A stretch of 64,000 nt of DNA from Pseudomonadota bacterium (GCA_013112535.1 JABFGI010000010.1:25115-89114); one strand, 5' to 3'. Numbered from the stretch's first letter, positions 19,342 to 28,420 are shown. Translations and numbers: made by a program. The notes: generated by a model not told the origin, from the sequence alone.

Positions 19342-19985
19342 GATTTTTTTGGATTGAAATAATGTTTACCCGGCGGAAGCTGTTTAATATGTTCTAATAG
19401 CAAATTATAGTCTCTTTCATTACCAGAGAGATCAAAATCGTTGGTATTGACAATCAGTAAAGGCGATGTTGAATAGTAATAAAAAAACTCAATATACGCT
19501 TCTGATATCTTTTTCAAATAACTACGATTGATTGGTCGCTCGTAATCATGGCCACGTTCAACAATGCGTTGCATTAATGTATCCAAAGGTGCTTGCAAGT
19601 ATATAACCAAATCAGGCTCGGGCACGTCTAACGTCAGCTTGTCATAAACCTGGTTATATAAAAACAATTCGTCATCATCCAGAGTCACCGAAGCAAACAG
19701 TTTATCTTTTTCCATCAGGAAATCGGATACCTGTACCGGCTTGAACATATCCGTTTGTCTTAGTGACTCAATTTGTTTGGCGCGTTGAAATAAAAAAAAC
19801 AATTGCGTTGGCAACGCAACTGATTTCGGATCAGCGTAAAACCGAGGCAGAAAAGGATTCTCTGTTGCAAGTTCCAACATTAATTCAGTATTAAAGGTCT
19901 TCGCCAATCGCTTGGCCAACGTTGTTTTACCAACACCAATCGGCCCTTCGACAACAATATAATCTGGATGACTTTTACTCATCAC
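19338..19985 (-). CDS. Deoxynucleoside kinase family protein
   Basis: 215 residues with P-loop EGPIGVGKTTLAKRL (about 14-28), the family motif FFLFQRAKQ, a DRH/E-R-S-like catalytic stretch replaced by VSDFLMEKDKLFA, and the lid RGHDYERPI. This is the dNK/dGK fold: salvage of deoxynucleosides, or possibly deoxyadenosine/deoxyguanosine kinase. The same gene lies between folK and panB in many gammaproteobacteria. Overlaps folK by 4 bases. Confidence 0.88.
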   Translation of the reverse strand: MMSKSHPDYIVVEGPIGVGKTTLAKRLAKTFNTELMLELATENPFLPRFYADPKSVALPTQLFFLFQRAKQIESLRQTDMFKPVQVSDFLMEKDKLFASVTLDDDELFLYNQVYDKLTLDVPEPDLVIYLQAPLDTLMQRIVERGHDYERPINRSYLKKISEAYIEFFYYYSTSPLLIVNTNDFDLSGNERDYNLLLEHIKQLPPGKHYFNPKKS

Positions 19986-20458
19986 ATAATCTCCAGACCA
20001 CTTTGATCGAGATGAGAGAGTAAATCACGTACCAGGCCTTTCCCGGGAATAACAATTTCAGAGTCAATTTCAGCAAGTGGCACCAGAACAAAAGACCTGT
20101 TCAACATTTCCGGATGAGGGATCGTTAAACGATCATTCTGAATTATTTCATCACCAAACATTAAAATATCTAAATCCAGTGTTCTTGGTCCCCAACGTTC
20201 ATTACGTATACGGCCGTGTTCATTTTCTATTGTTTGTAAACAATCCAATAACACAAGTGGCCCCAACCCCGTTTCCAGTTTAGCAACCACATTTATATAA
20301 TCATCCTGATCTTGTGGGCCTACCGGCTTACTTTTATACAAAGAAGAAACACTAATGGTACGTGTAGATTGTATTTCCCCAAGAGACTGGATAGCAGTAA
20401 TGATGTGTTGCTCTGGGAAGTCCATATTACTACCGAGACCGATATAAACAATCGTCAT
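19982..20458 (-). CDS. folK: 6-hydroxymethyl-7,8-dihydropterin pyrophosphokinase
   Basis: Folate biosynthesis step before dihydropteroate synthase. 158 residues: IGLGSNM at the start, the two Mg-binding aspartates in RWGPRTLDLDILMFG (about 91-105), and IPHPEMLNRSFVLVPLAEI are diagnostic. Overlaps pcnB by 4 bases and the kinase by 4 bases. Confidence 0.97.
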   Translation of the reverse strand: MTIVYIGLGSNMDFPEQHIITAIQSLGEIQSTRTISVSSLYKSKPVGPQDQDDYINVVAKLETGLGPLVLLDCLQTIENEHGRIRNERWGPRTLDLDILMFGDEIIQNDRLTIPHPEMLNRSFVLVPLAEIDSEIVIPGKGLVRDLLSHLDQSGLEIM

Positions 20459-21783
20459 GAATCAGAAGGTTTATTACGGCGACTACGAGGTCTGCGACGT
20501 GAACGAGGCTTATGATAACCGGATTTTATTTTGTCTTTACCTGCTAGAGGTTCCTCCAACTGCTCTTTAGTCCAATAGTCGACTAACTCTTGCAATGGCT
20601 CGCCTGCTTGAGTACGTAACAACAAGAAATCATATGCAGCTCTAAATTTTGGATGCATTAATACACGAAAGGATCGTTTTTTGGTTCGTTTTAGTCTGAC
20701 TTGTAACGACCAGATATCGCGCGCCATCTGGGTAAAGCGTCTTGGCATTGAAAGACTGGGAATTTGTTTCGAGATAACGGTATCTCCGGCAAGTTGCACA
20801 GCTTCCATTTCCGATAAACCATTAGCAATATGATCATCCGCCAAAGTTCGCATTGGTTCCCATAAAAAGGCTGCAATTAAAAAAGCTGGCGTTACTGTAT
20901 TACCTTCATTTAGTCGTTGATCCGTATTTTTTAATGCCTGCATAATAAACGTATGTGGATAATTTTTTTCATGCGTATCGAGCAAAGAATCCGTTTGCGG
21001 GAAAAGATATTTGAATAAATTGTAATGGCGTAGCATTTCGAAAGTTTGTAATGCGCAACCACCCATAAAAAGCTTTAGCATTTCCTCAAACAATCTAGCC
21101 GGCGGAATACCTTCTAATAAGTCTGCATGTTGACTAATCGGATCTTCTGCTTCGGGATGAATTCGCAAACCCAGTTTCACGGCAAAGCGGACTGCACGAA
21201 GCATGCGCACAGGATCTTCAATATAGCGTTGCGAAGGATTGCCAATTAATTTTAGTTGCCCTGCTTCAAGATCTTTAACGCCACCAACATAATCAACAAT
21301 AGAGAAGTCCTTTATATTGTAAAACAGCGCATTGATAGTAAAGTCACGACGCCAGACATCATCATCAATATCGCCATAAACATTGTCACGAATAATTCGC
21401 CCACCTTCGACATGACCCGCACCTTCATCAGACACATGATGTGGCGCCCGAAAAGTAGAAACTTCAATGATTTCGTCACCAAATCGAACATGTGCCAATC
21501 TGAAACGGCGACCGATTAATCGACAATTACGAAACAATTCACGTATTTGTTCCGGTTTGGCATCCGTAACCACATCAAAATCTTTCGGTTCTCTTCCGAG
21601 CAGGATGTCGCGAACACCGCCACCAACGAGATAGGCCTTGTAGTCGGCATTTTTTAATCGATACAATACCTTCAGCGCACTTTCGCTGATCGATGTGCGA
21701 GAAACGTTATGTTGATCACGCGTAATTATGGTTGGTTCTATCTTTAACCGGGTAATATTTGAGGATTTATCTGAAACTGTCAT
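20455..21783 (-). CDS. pcnB: Poly(A) polymerase I
   Basis: Adds 3' A tails to RNA, marking it for decay. 442 residues. The nucleotidyltransferase head has VGGGVRDILLGREPKDFDVVTDA with the catalytic acidic pair (DFD). DFTINALFYN and the RNA-binding neck EDPVRMLRAVRFAVKLG follow. The C-terminus is Arg/Lys-rich (PRSRRRPRSRRNK), typical of PcnB rather than CCA-adding enzymes. The initiator ATG at 21783 fits; in E. coli the start is a non-AUG codon, not needed here. Confidence 0.95.
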   Translation of the reverse strand: MTVSDKSSNITRLKIEPTIITRDQHNVSRTSISESALKVLYRLKNADYKAYLVGGGVRDILLGREPKDFDVVTDAKPEQIRELFRNCRLIGRRFRLAHVRFGDEIIEVSTFRAPHHVSDEGAGHVEGGRIIRDNVYGDIDDDVWRRDFTINALFYNIKDFSIVDYVGGVKDLEAGQLKLIGNPSQRYIEDPVRMLRAVRFAVKLGLRIHPEAEDPISQHADLLEGIPPARLFEEMLKLFMGGCALQTFEMLRHYNLFKYLFPQTDSLLDTHEKNYPHTFIMQALKNTDQRLNEGNTVTPAFLIAAFLWEPMRTLADDHIANGLSEMEAVQLAGDTVISKQIPSLSMPRRFTQMARDIWSLQVRLKRTKKRSFRVLMHPKFRAAYDFLLLRTQAGEPLQELVDYWTKEQLEEPLAGKDKIKSGYHKPRSRRRPRSRRNKPSDS

Positions 21784-21895
21784 TTAGAAATAATATATCG
21801 AGTACACCTTAATTGGCTTCTATAATAGCCTAGTTGTTCTATTATTGCTTCTTTAGTCTGGTGTTTAAGTATACTTGAACTTTTTAACGCAGAAT

Positions 21896-23140
21896 TTATG
21901 AATAGTTTTTATCAATACTTAATATACTATTAAGTAGAACATTCGCACCTTTTTCAACATCTTCCCAGTGACTCCATTCATCAGGCGCGTGGCTGACTCC
22001 GCCAATACTTGGAATAAATATCATGCCGGTTGGAATGACATCAGTAAAGAACTGTGCATCATGGCCTGCGCCACTTGGCATTTGTATATAGCTGTAATCA
22101 AGAGATTTTGTTGTTTGTTCAATACAAGACATTATCTGTTTTGAACAATACTTGGGCTCTAACCAACTCATCTGGTTGTATTCAAATTTAAGTCGATGTT
22201 TACGTGCGATAGAACTTAGTACTTTGTCGCATGATTCTGCCAGTTTTTTCATAACATCCTCTGACATGTCACGTCCAACCAGGGTAAAGTCTGCTTCGCC
22301 CGGTATGGTATGAGCATAACCCGGTTTTAATTCGACGTGACCAATAGTCAAACGACTTTTATCAGTACCCTCCTCATCTATAATCCGACCTATCTCATGC
22401 GCAAAATCAGCCATGCCCATAAACGCATCACTACGCATATTCATTGGTGCTGTACCGGCATGATCAGCTTTACCAATCAGTTTAACCAGCCATTTAAAAA
22501 CACCTGATATGCCTTCAACGACGCCTATCGTTTTCTTTTCAAGATCAAGCACCGGACCTTGTTCAATATGTAATTCAATGAATGCAATCATAGAACCTTT
22601 TGGTTTCTTTGCATGCATGGCTTCCTTGTAATCGAGCCCACATCTTGCCATGGCGTCTTTTAGTAATTCACCATTGGCATCATGTGTTATTTCCAGCCAC
22701 TCTAAAGTCAGGTTGCCGGTTAATGCCTGTGCGCCTAACATGCCACCAAAACGACCTTCTTCTTCACTGGTCGCAATTATTTCAATGGCATTTTTAAGTG
22801 GAATCTTTTTTTCTTTAATAATACGAATGCATTCCAGCGCACTGAGTATACCAAGTGTGCCATCAAAGATACCGCCGGCAGGTACGGAATCGATATGCGA
22901 ACCAACAACAATTGCAGGTTTATCAGGATCTCCATATCGGCCAATTACATTACCCGCACCGTCCATGCTTGCGGTCATGTCCAGTGCTTTCAATTGATAG
23001 CTAAACCACTTTCTGGCCTCCATGTCAGCATCGGAAAAACCCTGACGATAAATACCTTTGTCTTGCTCGTTAAAACCAATTTGTGCAAGTTGGTAAATAT
23101 CGTGTTCTATTCTTTTTACATTAACGTGATAATTAGTCAT
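21896..23140 (-). CDS. Zn-dependent N-carbamoyl-amino-acid/allantoate-type amidohydrolase
   Basis: 414-residue M20-family enzyme of the hydantoinase/carbamoylase group (AllC/HyuC/UAQ-like). Dinuclear metal ligands are visible: His82 and Asp93 in GSHIDSVPAGGIFDG, Glu127/128 in TSEEEGRFGG, His191 in ELHIEQGP, and His384 in GVSHAPDEW; the lid domain carries the substrate-binding MRSDAF and SGAGHDAQ. It would split a ureido or carbamoyl group from an N-carbamoyl amino acid. Its companion genes (carbamoyltransferase-like, AsnB-like, symporter) suggest a pathway-specific substrate. Lies 17 bases after asnB-like gene. Confidence 0.85.
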   Translation of the reverse strand: MTNYHVNVKRIEHDIYQLAQIGFNEQDKGIYRQGFSDADMEARKWFSYQLKALDMTASMDGAGNVIGRYGDPDKPAIVVGSHIDSVPAGGIFDGTLGILSALECIRIIKEKKIPLKNAIEIIATSEEEGRFGGMLGAQALTGNLTLEWLEITHDANGELLKDAMARCGLDYKEAMHAKKPKGSMIAFIELHIEQGPVLDLEKKTIGVVEGISGVFKWLVKLIGKADHAGTAPMNMRSDAFMGMADFAHEIGRIIDEEGTDKSRLTIGHVELKPGYAHTIPGEADFTLVGRDMSEDVMKKLAESCDKVLSSIARKHRLKFEYNQMSWLEPKYCSKQIMSCIEQTTKSLDYSYIQMPSGAGHDAQFFTDVIPTGMIFIPSIGGVSHAPDEWSHWEDVEKGANVLLNSILSIDKNYS

Positions 23141-23157
23141 TAGTTTTTCTTTTTAAG

Positions 23158-25167
23158 TTATGCTGCCCAACCCAGTTCTTTGGCCTTATCAGCAGCCTGC
23201 TTAGGTACATCCTTTTTTATAAACTGTTTATGTAAAATTTGTACGCCTAACATGTGATTAATGATTGCATCAAATTGTACTTGTTCTGCTGCACTGATAT
23301 CGGGACTATCGTGTCGATCAAAAATTGCCTGTGTCCCTTCATAGGATAGTAAACCGGAATCCGCTATCGCAGATTTACTTAGATAAGTATCCGCCAGGCT
23401 TCTCATCTGTTTCCATTTAGTTTTGTCGGTGTAGGCTGGTGGCGCCATAAAAGCAAACTTTTCGCGTTTATATAACGTTTCTGGCAATAAGCCTTTCATT
23501 GCTTCTCTTAAAACATACTTTTCTATTTTACCTTTAATACGATAGTTTGGTGGTATCTGTACCGCCGTTGCCGCCAGATGATGATCCAGAAAAGCGGGTC
23601 TTGCTTCCATTGAATTTGCCATATCAACACGATCGCCACCCCACGTTAAAATCTGCCCTTCAAGCATGGTTTTGATCCAGACATACTGCGCTTTATCCAG
23701 TGCATGCCGACCACGCATCTGTTCAATATCAAGTTGTTCAAAAATTGCCTGACCCGAGTCGTAATCTACCGTTTCATTTCTGAATTCTTCTGAAAGTAAA
23801 CCCGGCACATGTACTGAACAGGCTAACCACGGTTGTATACAGGTTGGCGTGAAACCTAATGCCTTATCAAAAGAGAGAGCTTTGGTCATATCTGCCGGTA
23901 ACATTGAACCGGTGAATAATTTATTACTTTCATTTAAAAGTTTATGCCACTGCTCGCGTTCGTCACTGGCAAGATCATCAAGACCATATAAAAACATATC
24001 GCGGCGAAAGGATGGATAACCGGCAAACAGTTCATCTGAACCTTCACCAGTTAAAACAACTTTATAATTATTTTCATTTACATGGCGACTCATTAATAAC
24101 TTGGCAACACCCAGGGTGTTATAAATGGTTCTTTCTGTATGCCATAACGTTTCTTCAAAATGTCCATATAGTTCATTTCCCGTCAGTCGCATAATGTCTT
24201 GATCAGCGGAACAGGATTCAGCCATCTCTGTTGCGATATGGCTTTCATCATACTTCTTGTCATCAAAACCAATTGTGAATGCTTTAACCGGTTGTTGTCG
24301 TGATGCGGCAGCTAAACCCAATATCGCACAGGAATCGATCCCGCCTGATAAATAACTACCGACAGGAACATCTGCTTCCAATCGATGCACCACGGCCTCA
24401 AGTAGCTTTTCCCTGACCGCATCAATCGCCATATCTTCGTTGGTGTATTCATGTGTACCTGCTTCAGGAAAATTTATATCCCAATATTTTTTATCCAATA
24501 CTTCAAGCTTGCCATTATTACGTTTAATCCTGACAACATGTCCCGGCTTGACCTGATGTATACCTTCAAATGCGGTCGTACCCGGCACCATAATTTGCAT
24601 GAGTTGATGGTAAATACCCGTTGCTGAAAATTTTCGTTGTACATCAGGATTGGCAAAAAGTACTTTTAATTCAGAACCAAACACCACACCGTTATCTGTT
24701 TGTGTCCAATAGAGTGGTTTAATACCAAACCGGTCTCGAACTAAAAACAATGATTCTTCCTTGTTGTCATATAGAGCAAAGGCAAACTCACCGCGTAAAT
24801 GGTGTAATGCTCTGGACATGCCCTGACGAGGATACAAATGCATGATGATTTCTGAATCACTCTTTGTTTGAAAACGTGCACCTTCTGCCGTTAAGCGTGC
24901 ACGTATTTTCTGGTAATCGTAAAACTCACCGTTATGCGCAAGTAATATATTTTTATCGTCAGACAGAAAAGGTTGTCGGGCACGTTGTTCATCTAGATCA
25001 ATAATAGATAATCTTGCGTGACTAAAACCGACACCGGATTGTTTCAATACTTGATAACCAAAGCCATCAGGGCCGCGATGATGTTGTATCGCCGCCATAT
25101 TTACTAACATTTGCGCATCAATAACATTACCTTTGTCGGTGTTCATCACACCTGCAATACCACACAT
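23158..25167 (-). CDS. asnB: AsnB-type glutamine-dependent amidotransferase
   Basis: 669 residues, longer than E. coli AsnB (554). Starts MCGIAGVMN, so Cys2 is the N-terminal glutaminase nucleophile after Met removal; RGPDGFG, HARLSIIDL and NGEFYDY complete the glutaminase domain (to about 210). The synthetase domain has the PPi loop SGGIDS (about 275-280) and GEGSDELFAGYPSFRRD. The extra length is in the C-terminal part, as in AsnB paralogues that amidate special substrates (for example in NAGGN-type osmolyte clusters) rather than free aspartate. Acceptor unknown. Confidence 0.85.
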   Translation of the reverse strand: MCGIAGVMNTDKGNVIDAQMLVNMAAIQHHRGPDGFGYQVLKQSGVGFSHARLSIIDLDEQRARQPFLSDDKNILLAHNGEFYDYQKIRARLTAEGARFQTKSDSEIIMHLYPRQGMSRALHHLRGEFAFALYDNKEESLFLVRDRFGIKPLYWTQTDNGVVFGSELKVLFANPDVQRKFSATGIYHQLMQIMVPGTTAFEGIHQVKPGHVVRIKRNNGKLEVLDKKYWDINFPEAGTHEYTNEDMAIDAVREKLLEAVVHRLEADVPVGSYLSGGIDSCAILGLAAASRQQPVKAFTIGFDDKKYDESHIATEMAESCSADQDIMRLTGNELYGHFEETLWHTERTIYNTLGVAKLLMSRHVNENNYKVVLTGEGSDELFAGYPSFRRDMFLYGLDDLASDEREQWHKLLNESNKLFTGSMLPADMTKALSFDKALGFTPTCIQPWLACSVHVPGLLSEEFRNETVDYDSGQAIFEQLDIEQMRGRHALDKAQYVWIKTMLEGQILTWGGDRVDMANSMEARPAFLDHHLAATAVQIPPNYRIKGKIEKYVLREAMKGLLPETLYKREKFAFMAPPAYTDKTKWKQMRSLADTYLSKSAIADSGLLSYEGTQAIFDRHDSPDISAAEQVQFDAIINHMLGVQILHKQFIKKDVPKQAADKAKELGWAA

Positions 25168-25203
25168 AAATTCTTTTCCTTTTTTTCTTTTTTATTTATA
25201 AAT

Positions 25204-25345
25204 TGAGAGCTTTGCACGGATAGAGATTTTGTTCTCAGACGAGGCGAAAATGCGTGCAGAAGCGGAGTTTATAGTTAATAAATGAGCATTCGAGCACATT
25301 TTCAACGAAGTATGAGGACAAAATAGCATTCGTGCAAAGCTCTCA
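25204..25345. repeat. 142-base dispersed palindromic element (MITE-like)
   Basis: Perfect 15-base terminal inverted repeats (25204-25218 and 25331-25345) begin with TGAGAGC. The arms stay similar for about 33 bases, and the middle is also roughly self-complementary, so the RNA would fold into one long hairpin. One arm recurs at 4109-4141. The element sits in the asnB/carbamoyltransferase gap and its right end supplies the TGA stop of the carbamoyltransferase gene. No coding capacity. Confidence 0.88.
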
Positions 25346-26425
25346 GATTACATCAATAACACGTTCAGCTCTCTGCACAAGACAGGTTAATAGAGCCATG
25401 CGTACAAAAACAGCACCGCGTGCCTGAGCAAAATACCAATTATGTTGCGTTTCATCGAGTTCCGTACTAAGTTCATCTCCTCTTGCTAATGGGTGTAAGA
25501 CAATTGCGGACTCTTTTAATTTTGTTTTTCCATCCAGACGAATTTTTTCCTGAAAGTGAGTATAGGTATCACCAATCCATGCAATTGAATTAATGTAAAT
25601 AACATCCAGTTCTGTAATCAACTTTCTTACCTTTGTTGTTTCTGTCACATTTAATCCGGCCTTTTTCAATTGTTCCAATTGTTCGGGATCAAATATTTCG
25701 TCATTACTTCCATCATGCATAATGATCACTTCTGAAAATGCCTGTGGAAATATTGCAAAGATCTTTAACAGGCTCCTGACTGTTCTCATCATATTGGGCA
25801 CACCAATAACACCTATTCTGATTTTTTTATTTTCAGGCACATCCTTTAAAACTAATTCAGGTCGCCATTTAAAAATCGTATAAAGATCAGCCATGGCCTG
25901 CGTTGGGTGCTCATCAATACCATTTCCTGCATTGATAATGGGAATACGTAATGATTCAATCATTTCAAATAAAGACTGAACATCTCTATCACGCAGAACA
26001 ACACAATCACCATAATTGTTAAACATCTCCCCGACATCAAAAAGACTTTCTCCTTTTGCTATACCGGTTGTTGAACGATCAGTTATTGACATAATGTCTC
26101 CGCCCAATCTATGCCATGCACTTTCAAATGACAGCCGTGTACGCGTACTGGGTTCATAAAAAGCACTAATTAATATTTTTCCCTGTAGAGGTGTACTAAA
26201 CCGTTGCGGATTACTTTCAAATTTAGCCGCCAGACGAAATAGCTGTAGTAAGGTATTACTATCAAATTGATCAGAAGACACCACATGCTGATTGTCCAGT
26301 GGCATCAAATATTCTCCGTTTTCTATAATTTGGCGTAACAGTGCTTTAGGATGCGCATCACCAAATACATCCGGTTTTTTTCTTTCAAAAATGACTGTCT
26401 CTTTAAGTTCTTGTTCATTTACCAT
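25343..26425 (-). CDS. Aspartate/ornithine carbamoyltransferase family enzyme with altered substrate site
   Basis: 360 residues. The carbamoyl-phosphate side is fully conserved: EPSTRTRLSF (91-100), HPTQAMADLY (173-182) and Arg214 in MMRTVRSL. The amino-acid side is not that of aspartate carbamoyltransferase: where PyrB has the aspartate-binding MTRVQKER, this protein has INSIAWIGD (278-286), and HPLPR reads HPLAR (311-315). The acceptor is therefore probably not aspartate. About 40 extra N-terminal residues. Preceded by a 40-residue membrane peptide gene overlapping by 7 bases and by a symporter; no pyrI or pyrC nearby. Confidence 0.8.
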   Translation of the reverse strand: MVNEQELKETVIFERKKPDVFGDAHPKALLRQIIENGEYLMPLDNQHVVSSDQFDSNTLLQLFRLAAKFESNPQRFSTPLQGKILISAFYEPSTRTRLSFESAWHRLGGDIMSITDRSTTGIAKGESLFDVGEMFNNYGDCVVLRDRDVQSLFEMIESLRIPIINAGNGIDEHPTQAMADLYTIFKWRPELVLKDVPENKKIRIGVIGVPNMMRTVRSLLKIFAIFPQAFSEVIIMHDGSNDEIFDPEQLEQLKKAGLNVTETTKVRKLITELDVIYINSIAWIGDTYTHFQEKIRLDGKTKLKESAIVLHPLARGDELSTELDETQHNWYFAQARGAVFVRMALLTCLVQRAERVIDVI

Positions 26426-26541
26426 AACCGGCCTCTTTTTATATCCTTAACTAAAAGTAAGATCATAACTATCGACGACACTAAATTAACGCTTAATGCT
26501 AAATATATAAGTATTGAAAAAAGATAAGATGAAATGATCAT
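26419..26541 (-). CDS. 40-residue membrane peptide coupled to the symporter
   Basis: An overlooked small gene. ATG at 26541 overlaps the symporter stop as ATGA, and its TAA overlaps the start of the carbamoyltransferase gene by several bases, so it is coupled on both sides. The 40 residues are a single hydrophobic helix (about 5-31) followed by a basic tail VKDIKRGRLW, positive side likely in the cytoplasm. Several Na+/solute symporters have a short partner subunit; this peptide may play that role. Length and hydrophobicity are direct; function is inferred. Confidence 0.65.
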   Translation of the reverse strand: MIISSYLFSILIYLALSVNLVSSIVMILLLVKDIKRGRLW

Positions 26542-27962
26542 GTTGTTTTCCTTTCATCAAAATCTGGAAATGAAAAGTTATCGGGAGAAAATTTACCAAA
26601 TAATAATACGATAAAGAGGGAAACGGCTGCAGACACTAATGAGGCAACGTAAAACCCAATCTGGAAATAAGCAATTAAACCCGTAACCGTACCCGCGATC
26701 ATGGCAACTGCGGCTGCACTTCCTGATACCCAACGAAAATAAAGGCCAAAGACGATTGGCCAAATCGTGCTGGCAACAAATGCGCCGGTAAAATAAAGCA
26801 AGGATGCCAATGTTGTTATTCTGGGTAAACATAATAACCAGGTTAAAAGACCGAGCATGATGATAATGTATCGATTCATTTTATAACAACGATCATCACT
26901 GGCATGTTTATTAATATGACCCCGATAAATATCCTGTGTAATTAAATCTGAAGTTGCTGCTAACAAAGAATCCAAACTGGATGCCAACGCAGAAAAAACG
27001 ACAATAAAAAATATAATACTGCCAACTTGTCCCAAAACGTTACCGACAACAATGGGACCAACCATATCTGCACTAGGTACAATAAGGTTCAACGCTGGTG
27101 CAGATAAAGCAATAAAACCGGCAACAATAGGAACAGGCATCCAGAATAAACCGGCAATTAAATAAGCCTTACTTCCTATACCTTCAGAAAAAGCAAATGC
27201 TCTTGACCACCAGACATTGGAATGAAAAATTTCACCCACACCAAAAAATAGGTTATTAAAAAGAAACATTATCGCTGCCGGGAATAATAAATTTAACAGC
27301 ATTGGATGTTCTTCTTTAACCGATGTATAAATAGGTTTGATACCGATAGAGTTAATTATCAATATGGCGATGGTACTAACACCCACAACAATAATAATGG
27401 TCTGGAAAAAATCAGTCGCAATCACTGCTCGCAATCCGCCAAATAATGTATAGATAACGCAAGTTGCCAGAATAATCGTCATGCCTGTTTCATAAGGTAA
27501 ACCACTTAATGCATTTACAAGTATACCCCCAGCCATACCAAGACTAATTAACCAGCCGAATGCATAGCAAAAAGAAATCAAAAGAAATATACGCCAGGCA
27601 AAATTACCATAACGAATACGAATAAAATCACCGGAGGTAAACGCATTGGGCAATAATTTTTTTATCCTGGTAGAAAGCGGTGCAAATAAAATTAAACCGA
27701 TTGCACCGAGTGAATAACCTAACATTCCCCAAACACCTAACTGGAACGTTAATTGAGGTGCTGTCATGGTTGTATTGCTGGTAACCCAGGTTGCCATCGC
27801 TGTTGCCACTGCCAGTGCAAGACCAACATTTCTTCCGGCAACCATGGTGTCATTTAGTGTCTTATTCTTTTTACCAAGGTATATACCGAAACCAATCCAG
27901 ACAAACGAAAACAGAATTAATATAAGCAAAGCAATATTTGATGAAAGGGAATAGGAAGACAT
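26538..27962 (-). CDS. Na+/solute symporter (SSS family)
   Basis: 474 residues, about 13 helices, no signal peptide. The region TATAMATWVTSNTTMTAPQ near 52-70 and the segment SALASSLDSLLAATSDLITQDIY (helix 8, with Na2-site Ser/Ala residues) mark the SSS family of proline/pantothenate/solute importers. Operon position suggests it imports or recaptures the substrate or product of the carbamoyltransferase/AsnB/amidohydrolase set. Substrate cannot be read from the sequence. Confidence 0.88.
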   Translation of the reverse strand: MSSYSLSSNIALLILILFSFVWIGFGIYLGKKNKTLNDTMVAGRNVGLALAVATAMATWVTSNTTMTAPQLTFQLGVWGMLGYSLGAIGLILFAPLSTRIKKLLPNAFTSGDFIRIRYGNFAWRIFLLISFCYAFGWLISLGMAGGILVNALSGLPYETGMTIILATCVIYTLFGGLRAVIATDFFQTIIIVVGVSTIAILIINSIGIKPIYTSVKEEHPMLLNLLFPAAIMFLFNNLFFGVGEIFHSNVWWSRAFAFSEGIGSKAYLIAGLFWMPVPIVAGFIALSAPALNLIVPSADMVGPIVVGNVLGQVGSIIFFIVVFSALASSLDSLLAATSDLITQDIYRGHINKHASDDRCYKMNRYIIIMLGLLTWLLCLPRITTLASLLYFTGAFVASTIWPIVFGLYFRWVSGSAAAVAMIAGTVTGLIAYFQIGFYVASLVSAAVSLFIVLLFGKFSPDNFSFPDFDERKTT

Positions 27963-27979
27963 AATTTTAAGGCAGAATA

Positions 27980-28420
27980 TTATCCTGCCTCACCTTCCCT
28001 ATTGATGCCGATATGACCAAGCTTCAGTACATAAATTAAAATGATGAACAGGCACAAACCTAATGAAAAAAACATAAGCGCTTTTTCAATGGAATGATGT
28101 TCTACAATAACATGAACTACGTTACTCCATTCAGCATTGCTATCTTTAATCCTGTAGTAATACGAACCATTCTCCAAACCAGTCAGGGTAATACTGTTAG
28201 TGTCATGAACTTGTAATATTTTTGAATTAGTAAATGTTGCTTCACTGGATTCTTCCAGTACAAATTCATTATCAGAAAAAGAAGACCAGATAAGTTTGAA
28301 ATAGCCTGCGGACGCAGTATTCGGTTCTGCGGAAAGTTCACCTGCAGAGAGACATGCTGTATAAAAAAAACAACATGTAAAAAAAACTACATGAATTTTT
28401 TTATATAAAAAGATAGTAAT
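27980..28420 (-). CDS. Fibronectin-III-like exported protein with C-terminal membrane anchor, non-ATG start
   Basis: The frame is open for 147 codons from a TAA at about 28435. A signal peptide is obvious in it (hydrophobic stretch VVFFTCCFFYTACLSAG), followed by a beta-rich domain of about 80 residues with the FN3-like GYFKLIW and LTGLENGSYYYRI patterns, and a C-terminal helix (FFSLGLCLFIILIYVL) with a short basic tail. No ATG, GTG or TTG precedes the signal peptide; ATT at 28420 gives the best N-terminus (MTIFLYKK...). A shorter TTG start at 28177 would remove the signal and domain. Either ATT is used or an indel sits in the T8 runs near 28363-28386. Lies 17 bases before the symporter. Confidence 0.55.
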   Translation of the reverse strand: MTIFLYKKIHVVFFTCCFFYTACLSAGELSAEPNTASAGYFKLIWSSFSDNEFVLEESSEATFTNSKILQVHDTNSITLTGLENGSYYYRIKDSNAEWSNVVHVIVEHHSIEKALMFFSLGLCLFIILIYVLKLGHIGINREGEAG

